This document shows, one piece after another, positions 1-13,074 of a stretch of 64,000 bases of DNA; the first letter of the stretch is position 1; each line of letters opens with the position of its first letter. The translations under genes were made by a program, and so were the position numbers. Location of the stretch: contig JAQPZY010000911.1 of the NCBI GenBank assembly GCA_029931535.1, positions 124,001 through 188,000 of the forward strand, in the 5' to 3' direction. The stretch comes from Margaritifera margaritifera. Lineage: Eukaryota > Mollusca > Bivalvia > Unionida > Margaritiferidae. The notes beneath the pieces are model-generated. The model saw only the letters and a list, made by a program, of their open reading frames with translations, had not been told where the DNA came from and did no database searches.

Positions 1-2116
1 TTGAACACTTTACCCACTTGATGCAAATCAAAGCTAATGACTACCCACCATGTGCAGGACAGGATATTACTATTCATTAAGATGCATCAACAAACGGGGC
101 TCAAAGAAATTTTATTTCAGACGGGCCCAGGGCAAGTGGCTTGAAAAAATCACTTACCCTGGCTTAAAATCCACTTCGCCAACAAGGCCATATTTTTTAC
201 TATTATTTTGACACACCCAACTCCTTCTGGAAAATCCTATGATTGGTCCCTTATACTTGTGATAATGTTTACAAGACTGAACCCTCGTTTACATTCTGCT
301 ATTGAGGGGATCAAAATGCGATTTCCAACAATTTCATTATTTCTACATGCTCAATTGTGGAATTCTGAATAATTGTGATACACATCTCTGCTCTTGCAAT
401 CTCTGACTGTATGCCTTCAGGTCAATGTACAGTCTGTTTAATCACGAGCTGTATGGATGAATATTCGGGGGCCTTGGAGAAGTTTCATATTCTGAATGGT
501 TAAATAATTTTTTAATGTTTCTCAATCCAAGTAGGACTGGCACTGGTCTTTTTATTTAAAGCCATCAATAAAACAGCAGCTTCAACTTCTGAACTAAGTT
601 TGTGTGATAGTACTATTGATGTGTCACAATTACAGAAAACACTCCATATCAAATAGAATAAATGGCTACCAACTCTTTGAACTAAAAGAATTAAAATACA
701 ATGTAATTATCTCAGTTCCTTTAGGGTGAAAAACATTGTATTGGGGGCTTTTAAAAGTCACTAATCCCCGAGCTTAGCTTAATTTTCAAAACAATCGCAT
801 AGGTACAACTCTATATATTTAACCAGTGATGCATTACTAAGTTAGCATGGGACAGCTCATTGATATTCATGCAGGACAAATGAGCACTAATTATAGGTAA
901 CCAATAAAATAAGGAGAACAGAAAACAGTACTGTTCCCCACTGATAGGTTGCGTGGTTTGCTTTTGTATACAAAGGTATAGCATTAGATACAATTAAACA
1001 GACAAATTTCAAAAGGTGGAGGGATTGACATATGGAACCCTAGCTGCAGGCTGAATATTACTAATTCATGAGTGACTTTAAAGCACTTAAAAATGAAAAC
1101 GCAGAATTTCATTGGTGTGCTCAGGGCTTGAAATTAGTGGCCACTAGCCTGAGGCTAGTAAATTTCCTGTCTGACTACTAGTTTCCATAATTTTAATAGT
1201 CAGATGGCTAGCAAAGTACCAGTCAGCATTTATTTACTATCGTATGCAATTTTCAAAAACCTGAATGATCAGACATGTCCAAGTTCTCTCAGAGCTAATT
1301 GCATAAATCCCTTATATTCAATTGCTCCCAATGAGGATTGGAACAAGTGAAGATTTTACAAATCGTATTTCAAAATGAGGCTGTATATATCTTTACTGGT
1401 TCTGTTATATTTATAAGGCAAAGCTGTATGTCTAAAACCACATGGTGTCAGCATAGGGTAGCCACTTACTACCAGGCCTAGAAAATTTAAACAACATTAC
1501 ATCAAGCCCTACCCACATGAAATTGACAGGAAGATAATTTATATTCTCAGAAATTGCAAGTATAGCATTTGTTATGTCTTTAATTCATTGACAGATGAGA
1601 CAAAACTACTGGGCTGATGAAATCTGACCTGGTTCTCTCCATCTGCAATGCTAGTCACATGACTACATAAATCTTGCAGTCTACATATCCATGAAATCAG
1701 AGGTCCAATTGTCACGTGATACCATCAAAACACCCTTTCCAATGTTGTTGTACAACATTTTTTAAAATATTAAATGAAAGTCACATGTTTTTTCAAAAAT
1801 GAAAGGACACATCATTTTCAACATATTTATTCTGAGAACAACCAGCAGAAACCTGTCACTGTTGCAGCAACCTGGAAAAAGGCAGATTCATCACATGAAG
1901 AACACATGAATTGGTAGTCACATGATACTAACAAAAACAACATTGGCATGTGATCTCTGCCTGATGAATCTGTCATCAACTTAAAGACATAACCTTTAGT
2001 AGTGAACATATGAAAATCAAAAATTAATGCGGTCAAGTGATACTTCTGGTTATGACATAAAACATGCGACAAAATTATCAGCTTCAGAAGGTTTTAAGAT
2101 CTTTTAAATTACTTAC
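1..2116 (-). other. WDR76-like intron 10, incomplete
   Basis: Intronic sequence after exon 10. I see no splice-compatible coding exon, RNA gene or clear mobile element, only AT-rich single-copy-looking DNA. Confidence 0.5.
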
Positions 2117-2218
2117 CCATCTATAAAAGCATTCACAAAGTAATGTCTTTCTCTAGGATGGATACTGACAGTCCTCATGGACTTCTGGCCAATTCTGTAG
2201 GTATGTTCTGCTTCAATT
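2117..2218 (-). CDS. WDR76: WDR76-like exon 10, fourth blade start
   Basis: 102 nt: one base, 33 codons, then GG. Acceptor is attacacag and donor gtaagt. Encodes GQKSMRTVSIHPRERHYFVNAF, matching the family segment GKIRTVHVHP-R-YF-TA. It ends in phase 2 in the middle of the blade, so at least one more exon must follow. None was recognised in 1-2116, and the remaining WD repeats are expected to the left of the window. Confidence 0.9.
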
Positions 2219-2337
2219 CTGTGTAATAAAGAATCTAGAAATTAAATATTCCCATGCTTCCCCACTTATCTAAATTCCTTCTGAAAGTACCCTATGGTCC
2301 AGCATTCACGATTTTTGTCCTATTTACTGTAGTAAAA

Positions 2338-2525
2338 TGGTTTGGTGTTTTACAGCACAGCAAACACATTAAATTTATTTAGTACTGAGGGATACTGGAG
2401 TAAAATGTCTTGCCCAGGGATACACTACAATAGCCAACCCAGTTAACCAAATGGTAGGATTCAAACCTGCACCCTTTCAAGTTTGGCACCCTAACCACAA
2501 AAGCCATTCCCTAAGGGTAGCATTG
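2338..2525 (-). mobile_element. tRNA-derived SINE copy
   Basis: Read on the minus strand, this has a tRNA-like head (GGTTAGGGTGCC), a near-perfect Pol III B box (GGTTTGAATCC, plus-strand 2456-2466) and the common SINE-body string CCTGGGCAAGACATTTTAC. It lies in intron 9. Ends are approximate. Confidence 0.6.
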
Positions 2526-2871
2526 TCCATGTATATGCTCCTTTTGTTACACATTGTTTCCATGTTGAAATAAAAAAATAATGAATGTGGAAAATTCTAG
2601 GCATGAAAAGGCACCTGAACAAATTTTTCATGACATGTGAACCAAGTTTATCTGAAATACCTTGAACGGTTCAAGAGCTATGCTCCATAAACAAAAAGTT
2701 ATGGACAGACCGAGAGAGTAATAACTATATCCAGCGCATTACATACAACATAAAACAAGTGTTAAGATCTGCACACAAAAGAATCACTATACTATCAAAC
2801 TATACTTCATTGCAACAGATTTGTTTTGTAAAACTACCATATATACTTGCTAATAAATCTAGTCCAAATGC

Positions 2872-3030
2872 AAACTGCACAGACCCAGATCTACTGTCGC
2901 ATAATGCAATAACAGATCTGGGTCTGTGCAGTTTATTAGTAATCAGTAAAATCAACAACACAAACCCTGATCTGTTGGAGCATTTTGCAATGGCAGATCA
3001 GAGTCTACGTTGTTTGCAGTTGGACTCACC
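2872..3030. repeat. Foldback repeat, family A
   Basis: Perfect 21-bp inverted repeat, 2872-2892 against 2914-2934, with a 21-nt loop. The arms contain CAGACCCAGATCT and AGATCTGGGTCTG. A diverged second unit follows at about 2960-3030 (GATCTG...CAGATC). The same motif occurs at 59264-59380, so this is a dispersed foldback or MITE-like family. Confidence 0.75.
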
Positions 3031-3301
3031 TTATAAATAAGTATATACAGTACTTCCATGAAATGCTAAGGATAAACAATTAATGGAGATTGACAGGATA
3101 TGGAAATGTTTAAAGAGAATAAAATAAAACGTTGTGGATTTTGACTTCATTGGTATTGGTGTGTTGTGCATAAAAAGATAAAAAGGCCAAATTAAAGAGA
3201 ATACATCAGCATTTAAAAGGCACAGAACAGTCTCATTTACAAGCTGATAGTGAATACAGTATCAAAGGTAAAAAAAACACAAATCACCCTTATTCTCATA
3301 C

Positions 3302-3423
3302 CCCTTTGTCCTTCTGTCTACCAATGCCACACAGCCATCATTCCTCGACACCAGCAAGGTGTTTGGACATAGGTAGTCAAAGTTCCGGAATAAAATATCC
3401 TCTTCCTCTGGCACGGAGTAAAC
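3302..3423 (-). CDS. WDR76: WDR76-like exon 9, third WD blade
   Basis: 122 nt: 40 codons plus GG (phase 0 to phase 2), with acceptor aaattcag and donor gtatga. Starts VYSVPEEED and ends VALVDRRTKG. This parallels the family order (VY...FDFL...DG...SLVDRRTPG) and places a V-D-R-R variant of the WDxR contact motif at the blade end. That motif is associated with DDB1 binding in CUL4 substrate receptors; its use here is inference. Confidence 0.92.
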
Positions 3424-4706
3424 CTGAATTTAAAACCCATCATGTTATTAAGCTTAAAAACTGAACATATGAAGCCTTCAACTACTATTTAGATATAAAC
3501 AGACAACAATGCATAAGAACAAAAGACCTTCTTTTTTTTTTTAGCCCACTTTTTATTTAGTTAGAAAGAAAAAACTTTAAGATAAAGCTTAATCTAAAAA
3601 ACTTCAAAACTGAGCTTAATTTAGGGTGTGGATGGATGTCATCATAGTTCATACATCCCTGGAGAATTGTTTCAAGGACATCGACAAGTTTTCAAAGAGT
3701 AATTTTTTTTCTTAAGAAAATTAAAACTTCCTCCAGATGTTCTCTTGTTTATCACTGCATAAAAAAAGCATAAAAATAGAGGAAAAATACATAACTGCAT
3801 CAACTACATCAATGGGACACTATTACATCTGGGAACTACTGGTGTCATGTGTCTTTTGGTCCACCAAATTTTATCCCCTTTTACTTATTTATTTTTGGGA
3901 AATATGTAAATAACAAAAATTCTGAATTTAAAAAGTGATATATTTTATTCACTCTGAACTTTATGTCAACCCTCCAATAAATCTGATGAGTGTTTTGCAA
4001 ATGTGAATTGGTTTTTAAACAAATTTAAGGACTTCTGAAGGATAAAAAAGATAAACTATATTAACATTCAAACAGTTTTCATGGAAACCCGTAAACTTAA
4101 GGATTTTTCAAGGTTGTAAGAACTATGGGACGTACTGATGGATATGAATATGGACACCAAAATGATCACTATTCTGATATTTTTCCAAAGCAGACTTGGC
4201 AAAAATCACATAAAAAATATAAGCACACACAGAAAGTTAAAATTCCGTCAATACATCAATCAGTCAAATGTTATTAGCACATTGATACATATTTTTGTTA
4301 AGACTGAATGGCAAGATGCTGGTATTTTTCCAGTGCCAATGGCAGCATGAAAAAGAATGATAAGATTCTGTGTTCTGAGCATCAACATCAGTTGCTGTAT
4401 TTAACTGAAACATTGGGAAAATATTACTTTATGCCAAAAGTTTGCAAATGATGTGCTATAATTCATGCACATTATGCAGAACCAATGCTTTTAGAGTGAT
4501 TTTTCTTGAAAGCTGTCTGGTATCAGAATTCAGTGGTTATTTCCAAGTCAATGCAGGACAGTTTCTGCCCAGCCCAAACCTGATTTTTTTGTCCCATGTT
4601 ATTATTATTAATATTATTGGTGGTGGAAGCAAGCAAAGAACAAGAATGAGTGACTGTCACAAAATGGCCCAGCAATGGAGCACCCGAAACATACACACCA
4701 ACTCAC
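3424..4706 (-). other. WDR76-like intron 8
   Basis: Nothing recognised apart from A/T homopolymers. Open frames here are short and lack homology or splice logic. Confidence 0.5.
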
Positions 4707-4856
4707 CTCATCAAAGACTTCCTTGTGCAGATCTCCACACCTTAATGTTCCATCATAGCTGCAGGACATCAGGAGATGAGAATTATCTCTTGGGAAGTCT
4801 AGGCAGGTTATTGGACGGGAGTGAGGGCAGTACGTGATGACAGCGTCAGAACTTGA
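4707..4856 (-). CDS. WDR76: WDR76-like exon 8, SYDGTLRCGD blade
   Basis: Fifty codons, phase 0 to phase 0, with acceptor attttcag and donor gtgagt. Contains PHSRPITCLDF and SCSYDGTLRCGD followed by VFDE. The SYDGT-RCGD string is characteristic of the WDR76/DDB2 group of WD40 proteins and anchors the identification of the whole gene. It continues directly from GDKWG-x5-W of exon 7 with no missing sequence, although the two exons are 27.8 kb apart. Confidence 0.93.
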
Positions 4857-6529
4857 CTGAAAATAAAACAAAAAGATTCAGATGTTCCTTGAGTGCCTTC
4901 TTAAATTCTGACTTGTGCTGAAATAATAAGTAATTAATAATATAAAATGAAAATTATTTTCAGGGTTTTACACGTCATACATATCATATTTTAAATTTCT
5001 TTATTCCTACCATACTGCTGCAATTGATTCCATCTGCTTTGCATATTAAAACCCAAATGATTACAAATTACCCATGGAATTTCACATCAAGCAAATCTTT
5101 TCTTAACTTGCAAGAATTTTCCACACTAATTTGGAATTGCATTGTTGTCTACATTTGCTACACATTCAAGCTCACAGCAGATGGCTACAACAGGAAGCGA
5201 GCAAAGAAGACGCAAGGCTGGTGGCTTCTATCATAAAAATTGGAATGCTTACTAAAATTCAAATTATCTTCAAAGTGATTGGTAGAAAAAACTATCACCC
5301 TGTGGGTTAGAGATGCCTATAGAAACAAATTTGCTATTTGGCTCCATCTGTTTTGCATGCAGGCTATTCTCAGAGGGGGCAAAAGAACAGGCTTGACAGA
5401 AACAGTAATTTAAAAGTTAATAATACCATAATATACAGAGAGGACAAAGAGTGACAACCCTAATATTGTTAATGAAAGACTGATATTAGATCTCAACAAG
5501 AGGCCCAACTGGGCTTTATATCACTCACCTGCTTACAGAACTTAACAGCTGACCATTTCACTAAGCAGGTTTACATAGTATTGTAAGAGCACAACCTATG
5601 TAAACTATCTCGCAAACTTTATATTATGTCAATTTTACCTATTTTACTATAGTCAGATAAAAATTCTTCCCAAAGACACAGGTAAAATTAATATGCATAG
5701 TCTCTTGCCAATAACTGAATACATCTTTAAAAGTTAAATGTACAGATGATTTCTGGTCTACAGAGTCATGTGTCTTTCATACAAAACTGAAATTATAATT
5801 CACAGGTTTTCTTTTATAGGCCAAGGTTTTTTCACTCTTGGTAATTAAATTTGGAAGTGTTTCAAGAGAAAAGCATATTAGAGTATTTTTTAAAATTAAT
5901 AGCTAGAAATACAAAACAAATTCCAAAAACTATTCAAGTAATGGCATCAAATAAATGAAATGCCATAAAATAATCCACATAACATATAAATCAAACAAAT
6001 GTTTCAGGCACTTCAACATATCAATTCTAGTAACTGTCAAACTCTGTTTCACCAAACATACCAAACTTACTTCCAAATATTTAAGAAGCTCAAATGCAGC
6101 AATTTTTTTAGAAAACATTCTCTACAAATAGATTTATAAACTTAGACATGGTTTTTACAACATGTTATTGGAGCAAATTCAATATTATAAAAAACAAGTA
6201 TCTCCAAACAAATATCTGTAACTGTGTAAAGAAATTCTGATCCCTAATTACAGCACTGCACGTAGTTTATGCTACTATGCAATTGTACATTTTCTCAACA
6301 ATATTTATATTTCTACTTTTCTTCAGTTATAAATGACAAATTATTTATTTCAGTCATTAAAGTTATCATGTGTTACTTCCCTTGCTTTAACTTAGAACTA
6401 TTATTTTAAAAGAAAAATAGTTTAAATTGCGTGTGATTTGATAACCATTTCAAACTGGGCTGAATTTCATTAGTATGTGCAGATCTTGCTCATAAGAAAA
6501 TTTATTGGGCATCTTGATGATTATTTACC

Positions 6530-7270
6530 AAGTTTACTCAAAATTGGATTGTAAAATATATGGTCTCCAGAGTGGTAACAAGTTCAGCCAATCAGATGCA
6601 AGATCACCTCATAAATATCTGTGGATGTCACTCATTACTGAACTCATGCAAGAGCTTTATCAAATAATTTTTTAAAACATTGATCTGAAGTATGGCCTCC
6701 TGAGTGGTAACAAGGTCAGCCAATCAGATGCAAGATCACCTCATTAATACATGTGGATCTTGCTCATTATTGAACTCATCCAATTGCTTGATGATACAAG
6801 CCCATATTCCAAGTTTGATCAAAATCAAATCAGAAATGTGGCTTCCAGAATGGCAACAAGCTCAGGTTATCAGACACAAGATCACCTCATTAATATGTTG
6901 CCCATTATCGAACTTGTCCAAAATCTTGACAACACAAGTATAAGTTCCAATTTTAATCAAAATCAGATCAAAAATAGACTCCATGTTGGCAACAAGCTAA
7001 GCTAATCAGATGCAAGATAACTTCATTCATACGTGTGGATCTCACTCTTTATCAAACCTGTCCAAGAGTTTGATGATATAAACATAAATTCCAAGTTTAC
7101 TCAAAATCAAATCAGAAATATGCCCTCCAAAGTGGTAACAAGCTCATTCAATCGGATGCAAAGATCTCACTCATATTCAAATTCATCTGACATATTGATG
7201 ATATAAACTTATATTTCAAGTCTGATCAAAGCTGAATCAAAAAGATGGTCTCCAGTGTGGTAACAAGCAA
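6530..7270. repeat. Diverged tandem repeat, about 140-bp period
   Basis: About five degenerate units. Recurrent landmarks are GAGTGGTAACAAG followed by CCAATCAGATGCAAGATC, then TGTGGATCTCACTC, then TTCCAAGTTTGATCAAAATC. Landmark copies start near 6570, 6702, 6848, 6985 and 7130. The unit length matches other 140-165-bp blocks in this window. Confidence 0.7.
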
Positions 7271-8459
7271 ATACTGACAGCTGGAAGCCAGATAAATGGC
7301 CATACCAAAAACTCACTAAACCCTATGGACAGGTGAGCTATTTATATAATATCGATGTAGAAAGTAAATTCTAACCATTTCATAGTTATGATATTCAGAT
7401 GGTTTTAGTAATGTTTTAACATGATGCTGAATAAAGAAATTAAATTAGTTATTTCATTTCTTTTCGAAGGTATAAATTTTCATGGTTTTGTAAAAAAAAA
7501 AAAGATATTTTTTGGGGTACTTCATGGATTTGCCTCTGTCAATATCTGCAAATTTAATGCATTTAATTTTGTGGATTAACCTCTACAAATACCCAAAATA
7601 AACAATACAAATGAAAAAAAAATGCCAACAGCAAAGTTTGGCAACGTGAATGGTTAAACAATGCAGGTGCCAGTAAAAGCACAAATCAAACACCTGTCAA
7701 GATCAATCCCTTACACCAGATTTTTGTCTGAATGCTCAACATCAAAAGGAGCCATTGCCGCCAACAACACCAAGCCAATCTGTTATTGAAGCACATCTAC
7801 ATGATCCTTTATTTAAACAACTGTCCATATAGTTGCACCATCAGTACGTTCTGGCCATCATGGCTTAAGAGTAGTAAAATTTAAATTAGACAACACCCCC
7901 ACCACCCCTTTCAGTTCCCACACTTCTAACCCATCAGAAGCTGCAAGCATGACACAGGCAATTGCATACCAAGCAACTAATGATGCAGTGGAACCCTTGT
8001 TCAGACACTGTCTCAGAAAAGAAACTGAGGACAGTGTAACAGTTACAGTGAGGAAACCAGGGCCAAGATATCCAGATAACCAGGCAATAATGGTGAGAAA
8101 ATTTCTGAGATGTCAGACTTAATTATCTGTGGCTTTGATAAAGTTGGACTTTGTAATTCTGAAATTTCAGGATTATTTACATGGCAAAAGTTCTCTTTGC
8201 ACCAGAATACTTGATTGACATGATGTTTATTTAGTGCTTTTGTCCAAAAATCAGTGACATGTCGGGGCTTGAAATCAGAATTTCTTTTTACAAATCCAAA
8301 GGATCACCATAATAACATTTTTATTGATCATGTTTAAATTTTACTGAGCTGCATCTTTTTTACTTCTATGATCACTCACTGATGGGTTGAACAGTATCAC
8401 ATCCTTTTCTGGGTCTTATTTCAGCCATTCATTTTCATTTTCCCCAAGATTTCTGGTAT

Positions 8460-8558
8460 TTTCTCACTCTCTTCTCTTTATCATATTTATGATCATGCTC
8501 TTTTTCTGCTTTTTTCTCACTCTCTTCTCTTTATCATATTTATGATCATGCTCTTTTT
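8460..8558. repeat. 53-bp direct duplication
   Basis: A stretch beginning TTCTCACTCTCTTCTC recurs exactly 53 bp later (8461 and 8514) and includes ATCATATTTATGATCATG, itself partly palindromic. Confidence 0.8.
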
Positions 8559-10522
8559 GTCATCATCTAATTTCTCACATATCGATGGCAGCTACACACC
8601 TTGCAACAACTTCCACATCTTTCCAACTGTCACCTTACAAAGCAGTGAATGTTTATCTACAATGATATAAAAAAAAAAAAAGTGTTATTTTGTATCATTC
8701 TGCATTATTTGTTGAGCTGGCCAAGTTTTGGCACTAGCCTTGATACCCTAGATCAATGTACTTTGTCAGTATTGAAATAAGTGGATTGGGCCTGTGTACT
8801 AGGCTAGTTCTGTTTTTGACCATCATCATCCGTATTTACTTGATGCCTGGAATAAGACATGGCCATTTCCGGTGTGAGCATTTATTGTACCTTGTCAAGC
8901 GTACAGTCTTGGCAGTACTCAATTACCACAACATACAGATCAATTAACAATGAATGGAATCGCCAACCTGTGTTTTATTAGATACTTCAGACACACGACC
9001 ACCTATTAACTTAATTTACTGACCGCTGGAGCATTTTACTGATACAATGGATTTGTGAGTGCTAGAGTTATAGTGATCCATCTGCAAATTTACTGATCTC
9101 AAATTAGTGGATTAGTATTAATTTCAAACCCTGCATGTGCTTAATTACTGAGCTGTAATTAGTGTATATATGCATAGTATTTCATTAGTATTTGCACTTC
9201 AAGCAACAGTTCTAGTTGTTTCTCTGGATTAATAATTCATTGATGAAAGGAAATCTGCTTTCAGGAGGAGTTAAATTTTAACAGGAAAGTTTCATAAGTA
9301 CATTGGTCCCCCTCATACAAGACCAACCCTACTGCTATAGGAAAGTGACCTTAGTCAAGGCATGGCAATTCTAGATAGGAGTCACATAGATGCGAGTAAT
9401 AATTACATATAACAAGAAAGGCATAACTAATTTTTAAATATTTAATATTTTCATTTAAAAATCACATGCATATTATGGAATCAAAGTGGTAAAGCTTGTA
9501 TTAATGTTATTTAAAATAAAACTGTGAATAATCACCAATCCTGCAAAACTATTTGCAAACCTTGTTAATAAAATCAGCTTACAAACATCTGGCTGTAACT
9601 ATCATTTCCGATCCATTCCATTTTCACACTGCTGCAGAATGTTCAACTGACAATGTTTATTTGAATCTTTCTGATGTCAAATTTATCAGTAATGATAATA
9701 GGACTCTCCCTCATTTCATTGTCAAATTGATTTCATTTTTCCTTCAAAACCGAGAATGTCTGATGACATTTTGCACTAACTTATTCCCTACATATGCAAC
9801 TATACCACTGTCAAATTAATTTGTACCTGTTACACAAAATACTCAGTGTTTACAAAGGAAGTGAAGTTGTCATGTGATCGACTAGTTATAGTCTGTTACT
9901 TTTTCATAATCAATGTGAGAGAAGCCACTACAGCTAATGTACCATTTTTACTTTATGGCAGTCATGCTTCTCAGCTGTTAGCTTTTTCTCATCCCGATAA
10001 TTATTGATGGTAATAATAGCCAGTAATTATCAAAGCGACAAAACCTGTCATATAAGGAACACACAGCGTAAGGATAATCAGATTACTTACCTCTTTGTAT
10101 GGATTAAACTTAGGTACTGTATCTGTATGTCAGAACAAATGTCGGCGTATTGAATTTAGAGATCAACAAATATTTGTGAGATTTCCATCTGTAAACCCCA
10201 ATATGTATCCACTTGTGAGGGGTAAATTTGACATTTTTGTACTAATATGCTGGCCAGGAAATGGGTAGGCCATCCACGAGGGTTACTTTAAATGCAACTT
10301 GATGGTGTCAAGAGATTCTGGCCATAAAAAGCAAGTGAACACTGGTCAGAGAGACCACTGTAAAAATGTTTGCATTTGTGTATGCTTTATGTAGATCATT
10401 CATTCAGATGGATCACAACTGGGTTAATCTTAAATCACTGAGAATTGCAGAGAATAAAGGGCAATTTTTTCATACAAATATTTTTGACAGCAGTTTCACC
10501 TGAATGAAAGATCGATATAATA

Positions 10523-11765
10523 CAGTATATACTAAAGTCGACATTCTTTGTATTAAAAATTTGATTAATGCAGAGTAGGGGTCGTCTTATAAGCATGATA
10601 TTGAAAAGCCAATGTTTGCAGTAAGTACAAATACTGTCAATTCAAATATTTTTACGTTTTCATGCCACAATTCCCATTCAGAAATGCATGTATGGTATTC
10701 ACTGTGTTTATCTGTTTCATGATAGTATTCATTACACAGTACAGTTATTTGGATTTTAATAATTTGAAAATATTACCAGTAAATTAAATATTACCCAGCA
10801 CAAAGTGAAGTGTCCATCAATGTTGTTTACTGTGAGTGTTTACTAGTAACTGTATTGCTTCCATTTTCATGCAAGTCCAGACAACCTGTATCTGTATTAT
10901 ATACTGTGTTTTGCTGTAAAAACACTGTTTGTGTTTGATGTAATAAAGATCCATGCCAAGTAAAAGAGGGTTGCTATTTGAACTCCCTGTGATCTTGCCA
11001 TACAATTGACACATGTTCAGTTGCATCCTTTATTAGATTTCACAGACTGTATGATCAAGTGTCACTTACAGAGCCCAACCCCAGTCACCACATAAGCACC
11101 CGTATATGACAGTAAAGACGAGGAATCGGAGTTGGACGATATTTACGATGACTGGACGATGATTGAGGATTTTTGAACCTTGTTTGACCACTCAAACAAT
11201 GAGGATAAATTCTTGGGCTTTTTACCAGATGACATTAGATGGTAACATTATAGGATACTGTGAATTACAAAAGTGGACTTGACTTTCATTGTTTATTTGT
11301 AAGACATGTGGAATTAAAATATTATGGGATATTGTGAATCAGATCATTTTGGCTACTAATTTATACCGGTATGTGACCTATAATAGATTTTAAGGATTTG
11401 TCATATAAATGGATTTAAAATGTCAAGCATTATGGATTTCTATGGATTTTATGACACAAAGGTGGACAAAATGTAAGTTGTCAATTGTTTGTGTGACATA
11501 TTCCACTTAATAATATAACTGTATTTTACACTGGTTTTGTTTTTATTTTTCCTATCTATCTATCCATCCAGTTTGGCTTGTTTATTTTTACAAAGTGCAA
11601 CTCTTACTAACTGACGACAAGTCACAACTTCAGACAGATCTGACTTGCAAAATACATCCCAACTTATAGGAGGGTCAAAGAGAAATTAGCTTTTTGCAGC
11701 CCTAAAAAAAGTGATAGGGGTGGGTTGACTTGTAATTGACTCGACTTATAATCGAGTACATATGG
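10523..11765 (+). mobile_element. pogo/Tigger-like DNA transposon remnant, copy A
   Basis: A 1.24-kb copy of the element also present at 48198-49529. The left end begins CAGTATATACTAAAGTCGAC; the right end reads inward as CCATATGTACTCGATTATAA, an imperfect terminal inverted repeat. A TA precedes the left end; the right-hand TA has become TG. The interior is collinear with copy B. A short plus-strand frame at 11111-11176 encodes an acidic string (SKDEESELDDIYDDW) like the acidic C-terminus of pogo-type transposases. No intact transposase remains. Confidence 0.7.
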
Positions 11766-12329
11766 TGAGCATTAAATCTGATTTTATTACATCATTTCAT
11801 TATTCTTTGATTTTTAATAATACTACTACCAGTACTCAAATACTTTATGCTTTCTTTTTTCTCTCTATCCTTACTGATCTTACAACACATATCGATTTAA
11901 GGCAGTGAGTGGAACTGACAGCTACCCGATACTGTATACATACATGTGCAGTGAAACAATATAAAATGTTTTTTAATTAGTTTTTTCAAAAAGGATTAAG
12001 ATAAAACACATCTAAAAGTCATTTTTTTTAATTACAGTAATGAAGCTGAACTATCAAATAGTTGAACTTTGTTGATCACTAGGTAAGAAAAGGCACACTA
12101 GGTAAGAAAAGGCTGGGGTAGGTGGTGGGTGTTCAGCATCATATGTGGTTCATTTTTTGTTCCAAGAGAATTGGTACCCCTCCACCAAAAAGTGAAACCA
12201 CAGTATCTGTAGGAATGAACATGAATAAAATAAAACAAAACATTAAGTAGATGCAGCTTAGCTAAATCTTGTAAAATACTGAAATGTCCCTGTAGTCAAA
12301 CCTGACAATGTATGAAATAAATCAGACCA

Positions 12330-12515
12330 TTAAGGTCAGTTGGTTTAATGGCACTTCTAACACATTATTGCTTATAATGATGAGGAAATGTGAGCCAAGT
12401 GCCTTTACCAAGGATACACTGCAGCAGTCAACCCAGACTGGCCTGGGTAGATATCAAAACCATGAACCCAAGACTATGAAACCGACACTCTACCAACTGA
12501 GCTAACATGGGTCCC
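12330..12515 (-). mobile_element. tRNA-derived SINE copy
   Basis: On the minus strand it starts with a clear A box (TAGCTCAGTTGGTAGAG), then a degenerate B box (GGGTTCATGGTTTTGAT), then a body containing CCAGGCCAGTCTGGGTTGA shared with the copy at 32225-32400. It lies about 560 bp left of the satellite. Confidence 0.65.
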
Positions 12516-13074
12516 TAAGGGTTAATACAGTACAAGATATCTGATCCTGACCTTAACAGATAAATTAATTATATTTTGATTACCTGGACTCGTCTAAGGA
12601 CAAGATTTTATCCAAATACTTGGTTATCCTAAAACTAACACTCATTTTATCACATCATTATAATATCATTTTGATTCATAAACCCATATATATATCTTTT
12701 TTTTCCCATTTATTACACATGTATCATAATACTCCATGACATTACAAATGACATCATGCAAGGCAAATGTTTAATGTATGAGGCATCAAAATGTACTTTT
12801 ATGTCATTTCATATGATTAATAGAATCTTACATTTGTGTTCATTTTAAATGGAATTTATCAAATTTATTGAATAATTTCAACTTTGGCTTCCACAAGGTA
12901 CAAATTATTTGAACCTTTTCATGAATCTTACTTGAAATGAGCATTCATGCACGATCCTCTATATATTTTAGCAGTAAAATTTCTGTGTATTTAGTGAAAA
13001 CCTCATAATATTGGCATGAAATTTTTACACATTAATAATAAAGTTACTGTATACTGCCTTGCACCTGGGCTGCA

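Noticed and set aside
6704..7005. Two overlapping plus-strand ORFs
   Set aside because: They are translations of the diverged 140-bp tandem repeat and repeat their own sequence; no coding signal.
12330..12515. tRNA gene on the minus strand
   Set aside because: Good A box but degenerate B box, and the body is shared with another SINE copy.
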